This document shows, piece after piece, positions 8,618-16,550 of a DNA stretch of 35,105 nucleotides. The DNA is from Flavobacteriaceae bacterium UBA5544. GTDB lineage: Bacteria > Bacteroidota > Bacteroidia > Flavobacteriales > Flavobacteriaceae. The notes under the pieces are model-generated. The model did no database searches and had not been told where the DNA came from. It worked only from the letters and a program-made list of their open reading frames with translations. The stretch spans positions 1-35,105 of the forward strand of contig DINI01000029.1 of NCBI GenBank assembly GCA_002426755.1. The letters run 5' to 3'. The stretch's first letter is position 1, and every line of letters begins with the position of its first letter. A program made the translations under genes and the position numbers.

Positions 8618-8876
8618 ATATAAATTTAATTAAATTTTAGTGGGTTTTCAAACCGTGCTAAGATACGTATTTATATAGGTTTTGAGAGACTTTTAAATAC
8701 TGTTTTTTGTTTTTTTTTATTAACAATATTCAAGATAATATGTTTAATAAGTAAGCTGTTAAATGTTTTGAATTATGAAAGTTTTTATGTCTATTAGCGA
8801 TAATAAAAACATTTAAGGTATAGTTTTTGCCTTTATACACTTGTTTTTATTATTTTTATACAGAAAGGAATTTACT
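8618..8876. other. Divergent intergenic region between gyrA and clpC
   Basis: About 260 AT-rich bases that must hold both promoters. I find no exact TAnnTTTG box in either direction; TATCTTAG on the minus strand near 8657-8664 and TATAGTTTTTG near 8819-8829 are near-matches. No small gene or convincing hairpin is seen. Confidence 0.4.
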
Positions 8877-11423
8877 ATGGATGATAATTTTTCCCCAAGA
8901 GTCAAGGATGTCATAGCGTATAGCAAAGAAGAAGCATTACGTTTGGGTCACGACTTTATAGGCACAGAACATTTAATGCTAGGCTTGTTGCGTGATGGCA
9001 ATGGCAAGGCAATAGATATTTTGAGCGCTTTGGAAATCGACTTGAACCATTTAAGAAGAAAAGTTGAGATCTTAAGTCCTGCTAACCCTAGCACCTTGGC
9101 CACATCAAACGAAAAAAAGAACCTACATCTTACAAGACAGGCAGAACGTGCCCTGAAAACAACTTTTTTAGAAGCAAAATTGTTTCAGAGTACGTCGATT
9201 AATACAGCACATCTATTATTGTGCATTTTGAGAAATGAAAATGATCCCACTACCAAGTTGCTCAACAAGTTGAAGGTGGATTATGACAACGTTAAAGAAC
9301 AATTCAAATCTATGATAACAAATGATGATGATTATCTAGAATCACCGAAAGCTGAATCATTTTCGGATGACGATGCCAACGATGATGACGATAAACAAAA
9401 CCCTTTTAGTCAATCAGCTTCAAAATCTACCAAGAAGTCAAAAACACCTGTTCTAGACAATTTTGGAAGGGATTTAACGGTCCTTGCTGAAGAAGGCAAG
9501 TTAGACCCAGTGGTTGGCCGAGAAAAGGAAATACAGCGAGTCTCTCAAATTTTGAGCAGACGCAAAAAGAATAACCCTCTGCTTATTGGTGAACCAGGCG
9601 TAGGAAAATCAGCCATTGCTGAAGGCTTGGCATTGCGAATAATCAAACGCAAAGTATCTCGAATTTTATTCAATAAACGAGTCGTCACATTGGATTTGGC
9701 AAGTTTGGTTGCCGGTACAAAATATCGTGGCCAATTTGAAGAGCGAATGAAAGCCGTAATGAATGAGTTGGAAAAGAATGATGACATCATTCTCTTCATT
9801 GATGAAATCCATACCATCGTTGGTGCTGGTGGCGCCACGGGCAGTCTGGATGCTTCCAATATGTTCAAGCCAGCATTGGCAAGAGGTGAAATACAATGTA
9901 TTGGTGCAACCACTTTGGATGAATACCGACAATATATTGAAAAAGACGGAGCGTTAGAGCGTCGTTTCCAAAAAGTGATTGTAGAGCCCACAACTGTGGA
10001 AGAAACCATTCAGATATTAAACAATATCAAGGAAAAGTACGAAGAACACCATCATGTCGATTACACCGATGAAGCAATTGAAGCGTGTGTAAAATTGACC
10101 AACAGATACATGACCGAGCGGTTCTTACCGGACAAAGCTATAGATGCTTTGGATGAAGCAGGCTCTAGAGTACATATTACAAATATTGAAGTTCCTAAAC
10201 AGATTTTAGAGTTGGAAAAACAACTTGAAGAAGTCAAGGAAACGAAGAATACAGTAGTCAAAAAGCAAAAATACGAAGAGGCTGCAAAATTAAGAGATGA
10301 TGAAAAACGTCTTGAAAAGGAACTGGCACTAGCTCAAGAAAAATGGGAAGAAGAAACCAAAATGCATCGTGAGGTTGTTACAGAAGACAATGTTGCTGAT
10401 GTAGTGTCTATGATGACCGGTATACCTGTAAATAGAATTGCGCAGACTGAAAGTAATAAATTGGCAAAATTGCCAGAACTGATAAAAGGCAAGGTGATTG
10501 GTCAAGATGATGCCGTTGCAAAGGTGGTGAAAGCCATTCAGCGTAATCGTGCTGGTCTTAAAGATCCAAATAAACCGATTGGTTCATTTATCTTTTTAGG
10601 TCAAACAGGGGTGGGTAAAACACAATTGGCTAAAGTCTTGGCACGCGAATTATTTGATAGTGAAGATGCTCTCGTCAGAATTGACATGAGCGAGTATATG
10701 GAAAAATTCTCCATCTCTCGTTTGGTTGGTGCACCTCCAGGATATGTTGGTTATGAAGAGGGTGGACAATTAACCGAAAAAGTTAGACGTAAACCTTATG
10801 CTGTTATTCTGTTGGATGAAATTGAAAAGGCACACCCAGATGTGTTCAACATTTTATTACAAGTTCTCGATGATGGCTACATCACTGATAGTTTGGGTCG
10901 CAAAATTGATTTTAGAAACACAATCATCATTATGACTTCCAATATTGGAGCTCGAAAACTGAAAGACTTTGGTCAGGGTGTTGGATTTGGAACCGCTGCA
11001 AAAGAGGCACAGGCATCCGATAACACCAGAAGCGTTATAGAAAATGCACTTAAAAAGGCATTTGCTCCAGAGTTCTTAAACAGAATCGATGATGTCATGG
11101 TGTTTAATGCTTTAGAGAAAGAAGACATCAATAAAATTATTGACATCGAGTTGGCTCAATTAATTGCTCGTATCAAAGATTTAGGATATACGTTAGAATT
11201 AACTTCGAAAGCAAAAGATTATATCGCCGAGAAAGGATTTGATAAGGAATATGGTGCAAGACCTTTGAAAAGAGCTATTCAAAAATACATTGAAGATGCT
11301 TTAGCTGAAGAAATTATTACAGCCCATATTCATGAAGGTGATAAAATCTTAATGGATTTAGACTCTAAAAGCGATGAGTTGACTATTAAAATAGAAAAAT
11401 CTGAAAAGCATACAGAATCGTAG
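8877..11423 (+). CDS. clpC: ClpC-type AAA+ unfoldase (Clp protease ATP-binding subunit)
   Basis: About 848 residues. Order: two Clp_N repeats (~1-150), an acidic linker with a DDDD run, AAA1 with Walker A GEPGVGKSA and Walker B ILFIDEIHT, a UVR-like coiled segment (KYEEAAKLRDDEKRLEKEL) as in ClpC rather than ClpA or ClpB, AAA2 with Walker A GQTGVGKTQ and Walker B LLDEIEKAHP, then the D2 small domain (GARPLKRAIQKYIED). It unfolds substrates for ClpP. ATG 8877 is chosen because AAAGGA at 8865-8870 is a good Shine-Dalgarno site just upstream and the product then begins MDDNFSPRVKDV like known ClpC; a TTG at 8841 would add an unlikely hydrophobic stretch. Confidence 0.95.
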   Translation: MDDNFSPRVKDVIAYSKEEALRLGHDFIGTEHLMLGLLRDGNGKAIDILSALEIDLNHLRRKVEILSPANPSTLATSNEKKNLHLTRQAERALKTTFLEAKLFQSTSINTAHLLLCILRNENDPTTKLLNKLKVDYDNVKEQFKSMITNDDDYLESPKAESFSDDDANDDDDKQNPFSQSASKSTKKSKTPVLDNFGRDLTVLAEEGKLDPVVGREKEIQRVSQILSRRKKNNPLLIGEPGVGKSAIAEGLALRIIKRKVSRILFNKRVVTLDLASLVAGTKYRGQFEERMKAVMNELEKNDDIILFIDEIHTIVGAGGATGSLDASNMFKPALARGEIQCIGATTLDEYRQYIEKDGALERRFQKVIVEPTTVEETIQILNNIKEKYEEHHHVDYTDEAIEACVKLTNRYMTERFLPDKAIDALDEAGSRVHITNIEVPKQILELEKQLEEVKETKNTVVKKQKYEEAAKLRDDEKRLEKELALAQEKWEEETKMHREVVTEDNVADVVSMMTGIPVNRIAQTESNKLAKLPELIKGKVIGQDDAVAKVVKAIQRNRAGLKDPNKPIGSFIFLGQTGVGKTQLAKVLARELFDSEDALVRIDMSEYMEKFSISRLVGAPPGYVGYEEGGQLTEKVRRKPYAVILLDEIEKAHPDVFNILLQVLDDGYITDSLGRKIDFRNTIIIMTSNIGARKLKDFGQGVGFGTAAKEAQASDNTRSVIENALKKAFAPEFLNRIDDVMVFNALEKEDINKIIDIELAQLIARIKDLGYTLELTSKAKDYIAEKGFDKEYGARPLKRAIQKYIEDALAEEIITAHIHEGDKILMDLDSKSDELTIKIEKSEKHTES

Positions 11424-11444
11424 TTCTTTCAACCATATTAACGA

Positions 11445-11477
11445 TAAAAAACTCCTTTAAAATTAAAGGAGTTTTTT
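11445..11477 (+). terminator. Intrinsic terminator after clpC
   Basis: A perfect ten-base-pair stem ACTCCTTTAA/TTAAAGGAGT with an AA centre (four or so central bases will be loop), followed by six T. It lies 27 bases after the clpC stop. Confidence 0.9.
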
Positions 11478-11511
11478 ATTAAGATATCTAGTTATTTTGT
11501 AATTTTAGATT

Positions 11512-11880
11512 ATGGAGGACGAGTTGAAATTTGATTTCTGCGATATGTACATTTATGATAATTACATGGTAGCTATCATGAATGAAGGCGTAACCATTAC
11601 TCCTGAACACAATGAAATTCTACTTAACATTGTTGATACCTATTACAACAACAAAAAATTCGTTTATATAACTCACAGGTTAAACTCTTACTCCGTGGAT
11701 CCTGCTATTTACTTCGAAACGTCAAAAATTAAAAATCTCGCAGGTTTTGCTGTAGTATCCAAAGACTTTAAAGCTAAAAGCAACGCAGAAATAGAACGGT
11801 TGTTTTTGAATAAACCTTTTGAGGTTTTCAATACGCTTGAGGAGGCTGTCTCTTGGACCAAAACCTTACTTGACAACTAG
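11512..11880 (+). CDS. Small STAS/SpoIIAA-like domain protein of unknown function
   Basis: 122 residues, no signal peptide or membrane helix. The alternation of strands and helices (MVAIMNEGVTITPEHNEILLNIVDTYY, KKFVYITHRLNSYSVDP, LAGFAVVSK, then an EAVSWTKTLL C-terminal helix) resembles the SpoIIAA/STAS fold of small flavobacterial proteins. No catalytic motif is visible. It lies after the clpC terminator and is convergent with hutH, so it is probably a single-gene unit. The fold assignment is a pattern judgement. Confidence 0.6.
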   Translation: MEDELKFDFCDMYIYDNYMVAIMNEGVTITPEHNEILLNIVDTYYNNKKFVYITHRLNSYSVDPAIYFETSKIKNLAGFAVVSKDFKAKSNAEIERLFLNKPFEVFNTLEEAVSWTKTLLDN

Positions 11881-11912
11881 CTATATTTTAATGATTTCTT
11901 TTGTTTAATAGT

Positions 11913-13424
11913 TTAATCAAAAAGTAGTTCGTTCTCGATGCAAAATACATCTATAAATTCTAAAGTAGTTGTCATCAAATCATGTAAGATTTCATCCTGA
12001 TTTACAAATTTGACGTCCTGCCTATACATTTTTATAAACGATTCAATAAAAGGTGAAGAATGACTAGGCCTTCTAAATTCCAACGCTTGGGAAGCATTTA
12101 ATAATTCTATAGCAAGGATTCTTTCTACATTGTTAATCAATGTGTATGCTTGAGTTGCGGCGTTGGCTCCCATACTTACATGATCTTCCTGACCATTGGA
12201 AGAAACGATAGAATCGATACTTGCAGGAGTAGCCAATTGCTTATTAGCACTCACAATACTTGCCGCCGTGTATTGAGGAATCATAAATCCAGAATTTAAA
12301 CCAGGATTATCCACCAAAAAAGTAGGCAAGCCTCGTAAGCCAGAAACCAGTTGAAAAATTCTGCGTTCAGAAATATTTCCCAATTCAGCCATGGCTATTT
12401 TAAGATAGTCCAACGCCAATGCCAAAGGTTGGCCATGAAAATTACCACCAGAGATGATTTTATCTTCTCCTATAAAAATATTCGGGTTATCAGTTACAGA
12501 ATTTATTTCGGTCATGAAAACCTTATAAACATATTCCAGAGTGTCTTTTGTTGCTCCATGTACTTGAGGAATGCATCTAAAAGAATACGGATCTTGCACA
12601 TGGGCTTTTTTCTGTTGTATCAATTCACTGCCATCCAAGAACTCCCTGATGCGTTCAGCCGTTTTTAATTGACCTTTGTGTGGCCGGACTAAATGAACCA
12701 ATTCATCAAAAGGTTCAATTCTTCCATCAAAGGCATCTAATGAAATACTTCCAAATAAATCTGCCAAATAAGATAATTTAAACGATTTCAATATAAGATA
12801 AACTCCGTAGGAACTCATGAACTGTGTGCCATTGAGCAATGCCAAGCCTTCTTTAGATTGAAGCTGTAGAGGCTTCCAATTGAATTTTTTTAATATGGAT
12901 TCAGAATCCCAAACCTCCCCTTCAAATTCAACTTCTCCTTTGCCAATCAACGGTAAAGACAAATGTGCCAAAGGTGCCAAATCTCCTGATGCCCCCAAAG
13001 AACCTTGGGTATATATGACTGGTAAAATATCATGATTAAAAAAATCAACCAAACGCTCCACTGTGGACAATTGAACTCCACTATGGCCATAACTCAAAGA
13101 TTGAATCTTAAGCAATAACATTAATTTGACAATTTCATTCGGAACTCTTTCACCAATTCCGCAAGCATGAGACATCACCAAATTCTCCTGTAATTGTGTC
13201 AGTTTATCCTTAGATATTTTTACGTTATATAACGATCCAAAACCTGTATTAATACCATAAATAGGTTCATCTTGAGCTTGCATCCGTTGGTCCAAATAAG
13301 CTCTACATTTTAAAATCTTGTCTTTGGCTGATTGTGATAATTCGATTTTTTTCTGAAGAAAAATGATGCCCCCTATTGTAGAAATCTCTAAAATCTCCGA
13401 TGATATCTGATGGATTGTTGTCAT
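11913..13424 (-). CDS. hutH: Histidine ammonia-lyase
   Basis: 503 residues from ATG 13424; seven more codons are open upstream but family starts favour MTTIHQ. The enzyme deaminates L-histidine to urocanate. The Ala145-Ser146-Gly147 triad in GSLGASGDLAPLAH forms the MIO electrophile, and Tyr56 in YGINTGFG is the catalytic tyrosine. His in VMSHACGIGE matches the residue that favours histidine over phenylalanine in this family. No hutU, hutI or hutG lies next to it, so the rest of the pathway, if present, is elsewhere. Expressed divergently from the TlpA-like gene. Confidence 0.93.
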   Translation of the reverse strand: MTTIHQISSEILEISTIGGIIFLQKKIELSQSAKDKILKCRAYLDQRMQAQDEPIYGINTGFGSLYNVKISKDKLTQLQENLVMSHACGIGERVPNEIVKLMLLLKIQSLSYGHSGVQLSTVERLVDFFNHDILPVIYTQGSLGASGDLAPLAHLSLPLIGKGEVEFEGEVWDSESILKKFNWKPLQLQSKEGLALLNGTQFMSSYGVYLILKSFKLSYLADLFGSISLDAFDGRIEPFDELVHLVRPHKGQLKTAERIREFLDGSELIQQKKAHVQDPYSFRCIPQVHGATKDTLEYVYKVFMTEINSVTDNPNIFIGEDKIISGGNFHGQPLALALDYLKIAMAELGNISERRIFQLVSGLRGLPTFLVDNPGLNSGFMIPQYTAASIVSANKQLATPASIDSIVSSNGQEDHVSMGANAATQAYTLINNVERILAIELLNASQALEFRRPSHSSPFIESFIKMYRQDVKFVNQDEILHDLMTTTLEFIDVFCIENELLFD

Positions 13425-13498
13425 ATTCGTAATTTGTAGCCACAAAATTCAGCATTACATATATACTATACAACAAATGTTAATAATAATTCAATTTA

Positions 13499-13529
13499 TT
13501 GAAAATGCAATTACAAAATACTATTTTTG
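13499..13529 (+). promoter_or_regulatory. Promoter of the TlpA-like lipoprotein gene
   Basis: TTG (13499-13501), 20 bases, then TATTTTTG (13522-13529), an exact -33/-7 pair of the Bacteroidota type. The ATG follows 20 bases after the -7 box. Confidence 0.65.
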
Positions 13530-13549
13530 AGAAACTTTAAACTTACATT

Positions 13550-14590
13550 ATGAGACAACTACTCTTACTATTTATTGCTATATCCATTGTTGGCTGCAAA
13601 AAGGAAACTGAAAAGCCTAAAGATTATGTAACACTTTCTGGAAAGATTACCAACATGAAAAGTGATTCGCTTATTGTATTAAACCAAAATTCATTTAAAA
13701 AGACAATTAAGGTTAATCCTGATGGTACATTCAGCGATACATTAAAGGTCGAACCTGGATTGTATATTTTCCATGATGGCAATGAGTCTTCTAGAATTTT
13801 CCTTAAAAATGGTTATGATATCAAACTGACTTTAGACACCAACGAATTTGATGAAACTCTTAATTACACTGGAGAAGGTTCTGAAAACAGTAATTATCTA
13901 GCTCAACATTCTTTATTACAAGAGAAACTATTTGACAATTTGGATGATGTGGATGAAACTAATTTGGATTCTACCTTTGAGAATGTCAAAACAAAGCTGT
14001 CTGAATTCTACAATTCCAATAAAGACATAGACACAATGATTACCAATAGTCTAAAAAAGGATTTGGATCCAATGATGAATTCTTATAAAGGCTATTTTGC
14101 AGATAAAATTGCATTCAAAAAGGAATTCCCAAAGGGAGCACCATCGCCTACATTTGTGGGGTATGAAAATTACAAAGGTGGAACCACCTCATTGGCCGAC
14201 TTAAAAGGAAAGTATGTATATGTTGATGTTTGGGCAACTTGGTGTGGGCCATGTAAGGTAGAAATTCCTTCCCTTAAAAAAGTAGAACATGAATATGAAG
14301 GTAAAAATATTCAATTTGTAAGCATTTCTGTGGATGACGCCAGACGTTCTGGAGGAGGAAGCTTGGATGTAGCCAAAGAAAAATGGAGAGCAATGATTGC
14401 CGAAAAAGAATTAGGTGGTATTCAATTGTTTTCTGACAACAACTGGAATTCAGATTTTGTTAAAAATTATAAAATAAATGGTATTCCTCGTTTTATCTTG
14501 ATTGATCCTAATGGAAATATCGTCGATGCCGATGCTCCAAGACCTTCAAGTGATAAACTGATTGAATTGTTCAACGAACAGGGAATATAG
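13550..14590 (+). CDS. TlpA-like thioredoxin-fold lipoprotein
   Basis: 346 residues. A lipoprotein signal (MRQLLLLFIAISIVGC, lipid Cys16) is followed by a DUF4369-like beta-rich domain (~25-120) and a helical linker. The C-terminal TlpA/AhpC-like thioredoxin domain has VWATWCGPCKVEIPS (redox Cys232 and Cys235) and the cis-Pro loop KINGIPRFILID. The layout is typical of Bacteroidota membrane-anchored thiol-disulfide reductases acting in the periplasm. Partner proteins are unknown; neighbours do not suggest one. It ends in a terminator shared with the convergent nnr. Confidence 0.9.
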   Translation: MRQLLLLFIAISIVGCKKETEKPKDYVTLSGKITNMKSDSLIVLNQNSFKKTIKVNPDGTFSDTLKVEPGLYIFHDGNESSRIFLKNGYDIKLTLDTNEFDETLNYTGEGSENSNYLAQHSLLQEKLFDNLDDVDETNLDSTFENVKTKLSEFYNSNKDIDTMITNSLKKDLDPMMNSYKGYFADKIAFKKEFPKGAPSPTFVGYENYKGGTTSLADLKGKYVYVDVWATWCGPCKVEIPSLKKVEHEYEGKNIQFVSISVDDARRSGGGSLDVAKEKWRAMIAEKELGGIQLFSDNNWNSDFVKNYKINGIPRFILIDPNGNIVDADAPRPSSDKLIELFNEQGI

Positions 14591-14604
14591 TTTTAAAACT
14601 TTCT

Positions 14605-14640
14605 AAAAAAAAAAGCCACCTCAATTGAAGTGGCTTTTTT
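14605..14640. terminator. Bidirectional intrinsic terminator
   Basis: Stem GCCACCTCA/TGAAGTGGC (one C-A mismatch, loop at the centre) at 14615-14634, with ten A before and T-run after. It closes the TlpA-like gene and directly abuts the nnr stop codon at 14641-14643. Confidence 0.88.
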
Positions 14641-16221
14641 TTATTCTTTAGTCCGTTGTTTTTGCTGATTATTCTCTTCCTGTTCTTCTACCTGTTGCTC
14701 TGGCATTTCTGGTGGCGCAAACAAATCAATGTAGGCTTTACCCAAATACTCAATCACATGGCTTGCAATCAAGCTTTGATAGCCATAATCTTCTACTGCA
14801 ATATCAGCCGATTTTCCATGCAGATAAACCCCAAAAACTGTCGCCACCAAAGGTTCATAACCTTGTGAAAGCAACCCTGTGATAATTCCTGTCAAAACAT
14901 CACCTGTTCCGGCTGTTGCCAAAGCGGGGTTCCCTGTGGAGTTCACATATAATTTATCGTTAGAAACCGTTATAGTATTGGCTCCTTTTAAAACTATGAT
15001 CAGCTCATGGGCTTTTGAAAATTCCTTTACTTTTTTGAGCTTATCAAAATCATCCTTCCACTTCCCTATCAACCGTTCCAATTCTTTTGGATGTGGCGTT
15101 AAAATAGTTTGCTTTGGTAAAAACTTCAAAAGTGCCTCATTTTTTGAAATAAGATTAATTCCATCTGCATCAATAACCAAATGAGATTTATTTTTCTTCA
15201 AAAATGTTTCAAATGCTGAAGCAGTTTTTTCATTTGTTCCCATTCCAATGCCAATGCCAATCGAAGATGGTTCAATATCAAATTGAATATCGGTTAGCAT
15301 TTCTTCGTCTTTATCCGCAATAACCATGGCTTCTGGAAAAGAAGTTTGAAGGATTGAATATCCACATTTTGGAACATAAGCCGTTATCAAACCTGCCCCC
15401 GAAGACAAAGCAGCCTTACTGGATAATATCACTGCGCCAATCTTACCGTAACTTCCTCCAATGATTAAAGAATGTCCAAAATTACCTTTATGTGAAAATT
15501 TATCACGAGGCTGATATAGTTGAAGCATTTCATTTTTCCCCAATAATTCTGCTTCAGTTTCGGTGGTGAACAGATAATCAGGATCAAGACCAATATCCAA
15601 AATTTCCCATTGCTGTGTGTATTTTGCGGTTTGAGGTAAGAAGAACACCAATTTAGGAGACGCAAAACTCAAGGTATGATTTGCCCAAACAACCCCATTT
15701 TCATCTTTTGGAACCTTATCAGCGTACAAACCTGAAGGCATATCAATTGCCAATGTAAATGCTTTTGAAGTCCTAAAATGCTGGAATAATCCTTTGACCC
15801 ACGCGTCTGCAGGACGGTTCAAACCTATTCCAAAAACGGCATCAATAATAATATCATCAGCACCAATCTCTGGAAAATCAGCTTCACAATTGAGCATTTC
15901 TGGCCATTTTTTGGTGGTCTCCTTAATTCGGTCATAATTGATTAAAAAATCTTTGGTTCGTTTGTCGCTGCAATTGACGACATAGGTTTTGACATTGTAG
16001 CCATGGGTTATCAAATGCCTTGCAACTACCAAGCCATCACCTCCATTATTCCCAATACCACAAAATACATGGATGGGCACTTGAGCACCCTGCATTCGAA
16101 CATGCAACCAATTAAAAATCTGAATGCCTGCACGTTCCATCAATTCTGTGGAAGAGATGTTTTGTTTCTTCGCAGTTATTTTATCTCCTTCGTAAATTTG
16201 CTCCTTGGAAAATATCTTCAT
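14641..16221 (-). CDS. nnr: Bifunctional NAD(P)HX epimerase/dehydratase
   Basis: 526 residues, the usual fused length. The N-terminal YjeF_N domain (~1-215) has GIGNNGGDGLVVARHL and VFGIGLNRPAD and epimerises R-NAD(P)HX. The C-terminal carbohydrate-kinase-like domain (~230-500) has SLIIGGSYGKIGA, TPHPKELERL and AGTGDVLTGIITGLL and dehydrates S-NAD(P)HX with ATP or ADP. Together they repair hydrated nicotinamide cofactors. The last ~25 residues form a Glu/Gln/Asn-rich tail that looks disordered. The stop codon touches the terminator stem region. It is divergent from the thr operon. Confidence 0.94.
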   Translation of the reverse strand: MKIFSKEQIYEGDKITAKKQNISSTELMERAGIQIFNWLHVRMQGAQVPIHVFCGIGNNGGDGLVVARHLITHGYNVKTYVVNCSDKRTKDFLINYDRIKETTKKWPEMLNCEADFPEIGADDIIIDAVFGIGLNRPADAWVKGLFQHFRTSKAFTLAIDMPSGLYADKVPKDENGVVWANHTLSFASPKLVFFLPQTAKYTQQWEILDIGLDPDYLFTTETEAELLGKNEMLQLYQPRDKFSHKGNFGHSLIIGGSYGKIGAVILSSKAALSSGAGLITAYVPKCGYSILQTSFPEAMVIADKDEEMLTDIQFDIEPSSIGIGIGMGTNEKTASAFETFLKKNKSHLVIDADGINLISKNEALLKFLPKQTILTPHPKELERLIGKWKDDFDKLKKVKEFSKAHELIIVLKGANTITVSNDKLYVNSTGNPALATAGTGDVLTGIITGLLSQGYEPLVATVFGVYLHGKSADIAVEDYGYQSLIASHVIEYLGKAYIDLFAPPEMPEQQVEEQEENNQQKQRTKE

Positions 16222-16329
16222 TTTTATAATCCTTTATATTATTGAATCCACAGTAATTCAGCCATAAAAAAACCAAACTCTCAAAAAATATTGAGAATCC
16301 AACTAATTCAATAAAAAGATACTGTATAA

Positions 16330-16360
16330 TTTGTTTATAATAGTAAAAATAATACATTTG
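16330..16360 (+). promoter_or_regulatory. Promoter of the thr leader and operon
   Basis: TTTG (16330-16333), 19 bases, then TACATTTG (16353-16360), a textbook Bacteroidota -33/-7 pair. The leader-peptide ATG lies 19 bases downstream. Confidence 0.75.
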
Positions 16361-16379
16361 AAAGGTATAGCATAACAAA

Positions 16380-16478
16380 ATGTCACACATCAACTATATC
16401 TCAACAGTTACCATTTCTTCCGTGTCTTTGGAAGGCATTACTTCTGTGATTACAACGACTACCACCCTTTGGGGTTAA
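16380..16478 (+). CDS. thrL: Threonine-operon leader peptide
   Basis: An open frame of 32 codons starting MSHINYISTV and ending VITTTTTLWG then TAA. It contains eight Thr (five consecutive, codons 25-29), five Ile and three Val. It lies between a consensus promoter and thrA and is followed by a GC-stemmed hairpin. This is the pattern of attenuation leader peptides for threonine operons, where charged-tRNA supply sets ribosome position. The composition is very unlikely by chance in this place. No Shine-Dalgarno is evident, which is normal here. Function is inferred from position and composition; the symbol is by analogy. Confidence 0.82.
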   Translation: MSHINYISTVTISSVSLEGITSVITTTTTLWG

Positions 16479-16495
16479 TAGCTATCATTTACCCC
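16471..16495 (+). promoter_or_regulatory. Candidate thr attenuator hairpin
   Basis: GGGGT (16471-16475) pairs with ACCCC (16491-16495); after one T-T mismatch AAT pairs with ATT, leaving a seven-base loop AGCTATC. The same GGGG can pair instead with ACCC at 16464-16467 in the last Thr codon, so two structures exclude each other. TTTTATT follows five bases later, a weak U-tract. The leader stop codon lies in the 5' arm. Confidence 0.55.
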
Positions 16496-16550
16496 GTCCA
16501 TTTTATTAGTTTCATTTTATTTAGCAATTCAATCTCATAACCAATCTTTT

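Noticed and set aside
9545..10009. Minus-strand frame of 154 codons within clpC
   Set aside because: Fully inside the AAA1 domain of clpC; Ser/Arg-rich shadow product.
16181..16393. Minus-strand frame of about 70 codons across the nnr start and the thr promoter
   Set aside because: It is low-complexity aromatic and hydrophobic, overlaps the thr promoter and leader start, and has no signal of its own.
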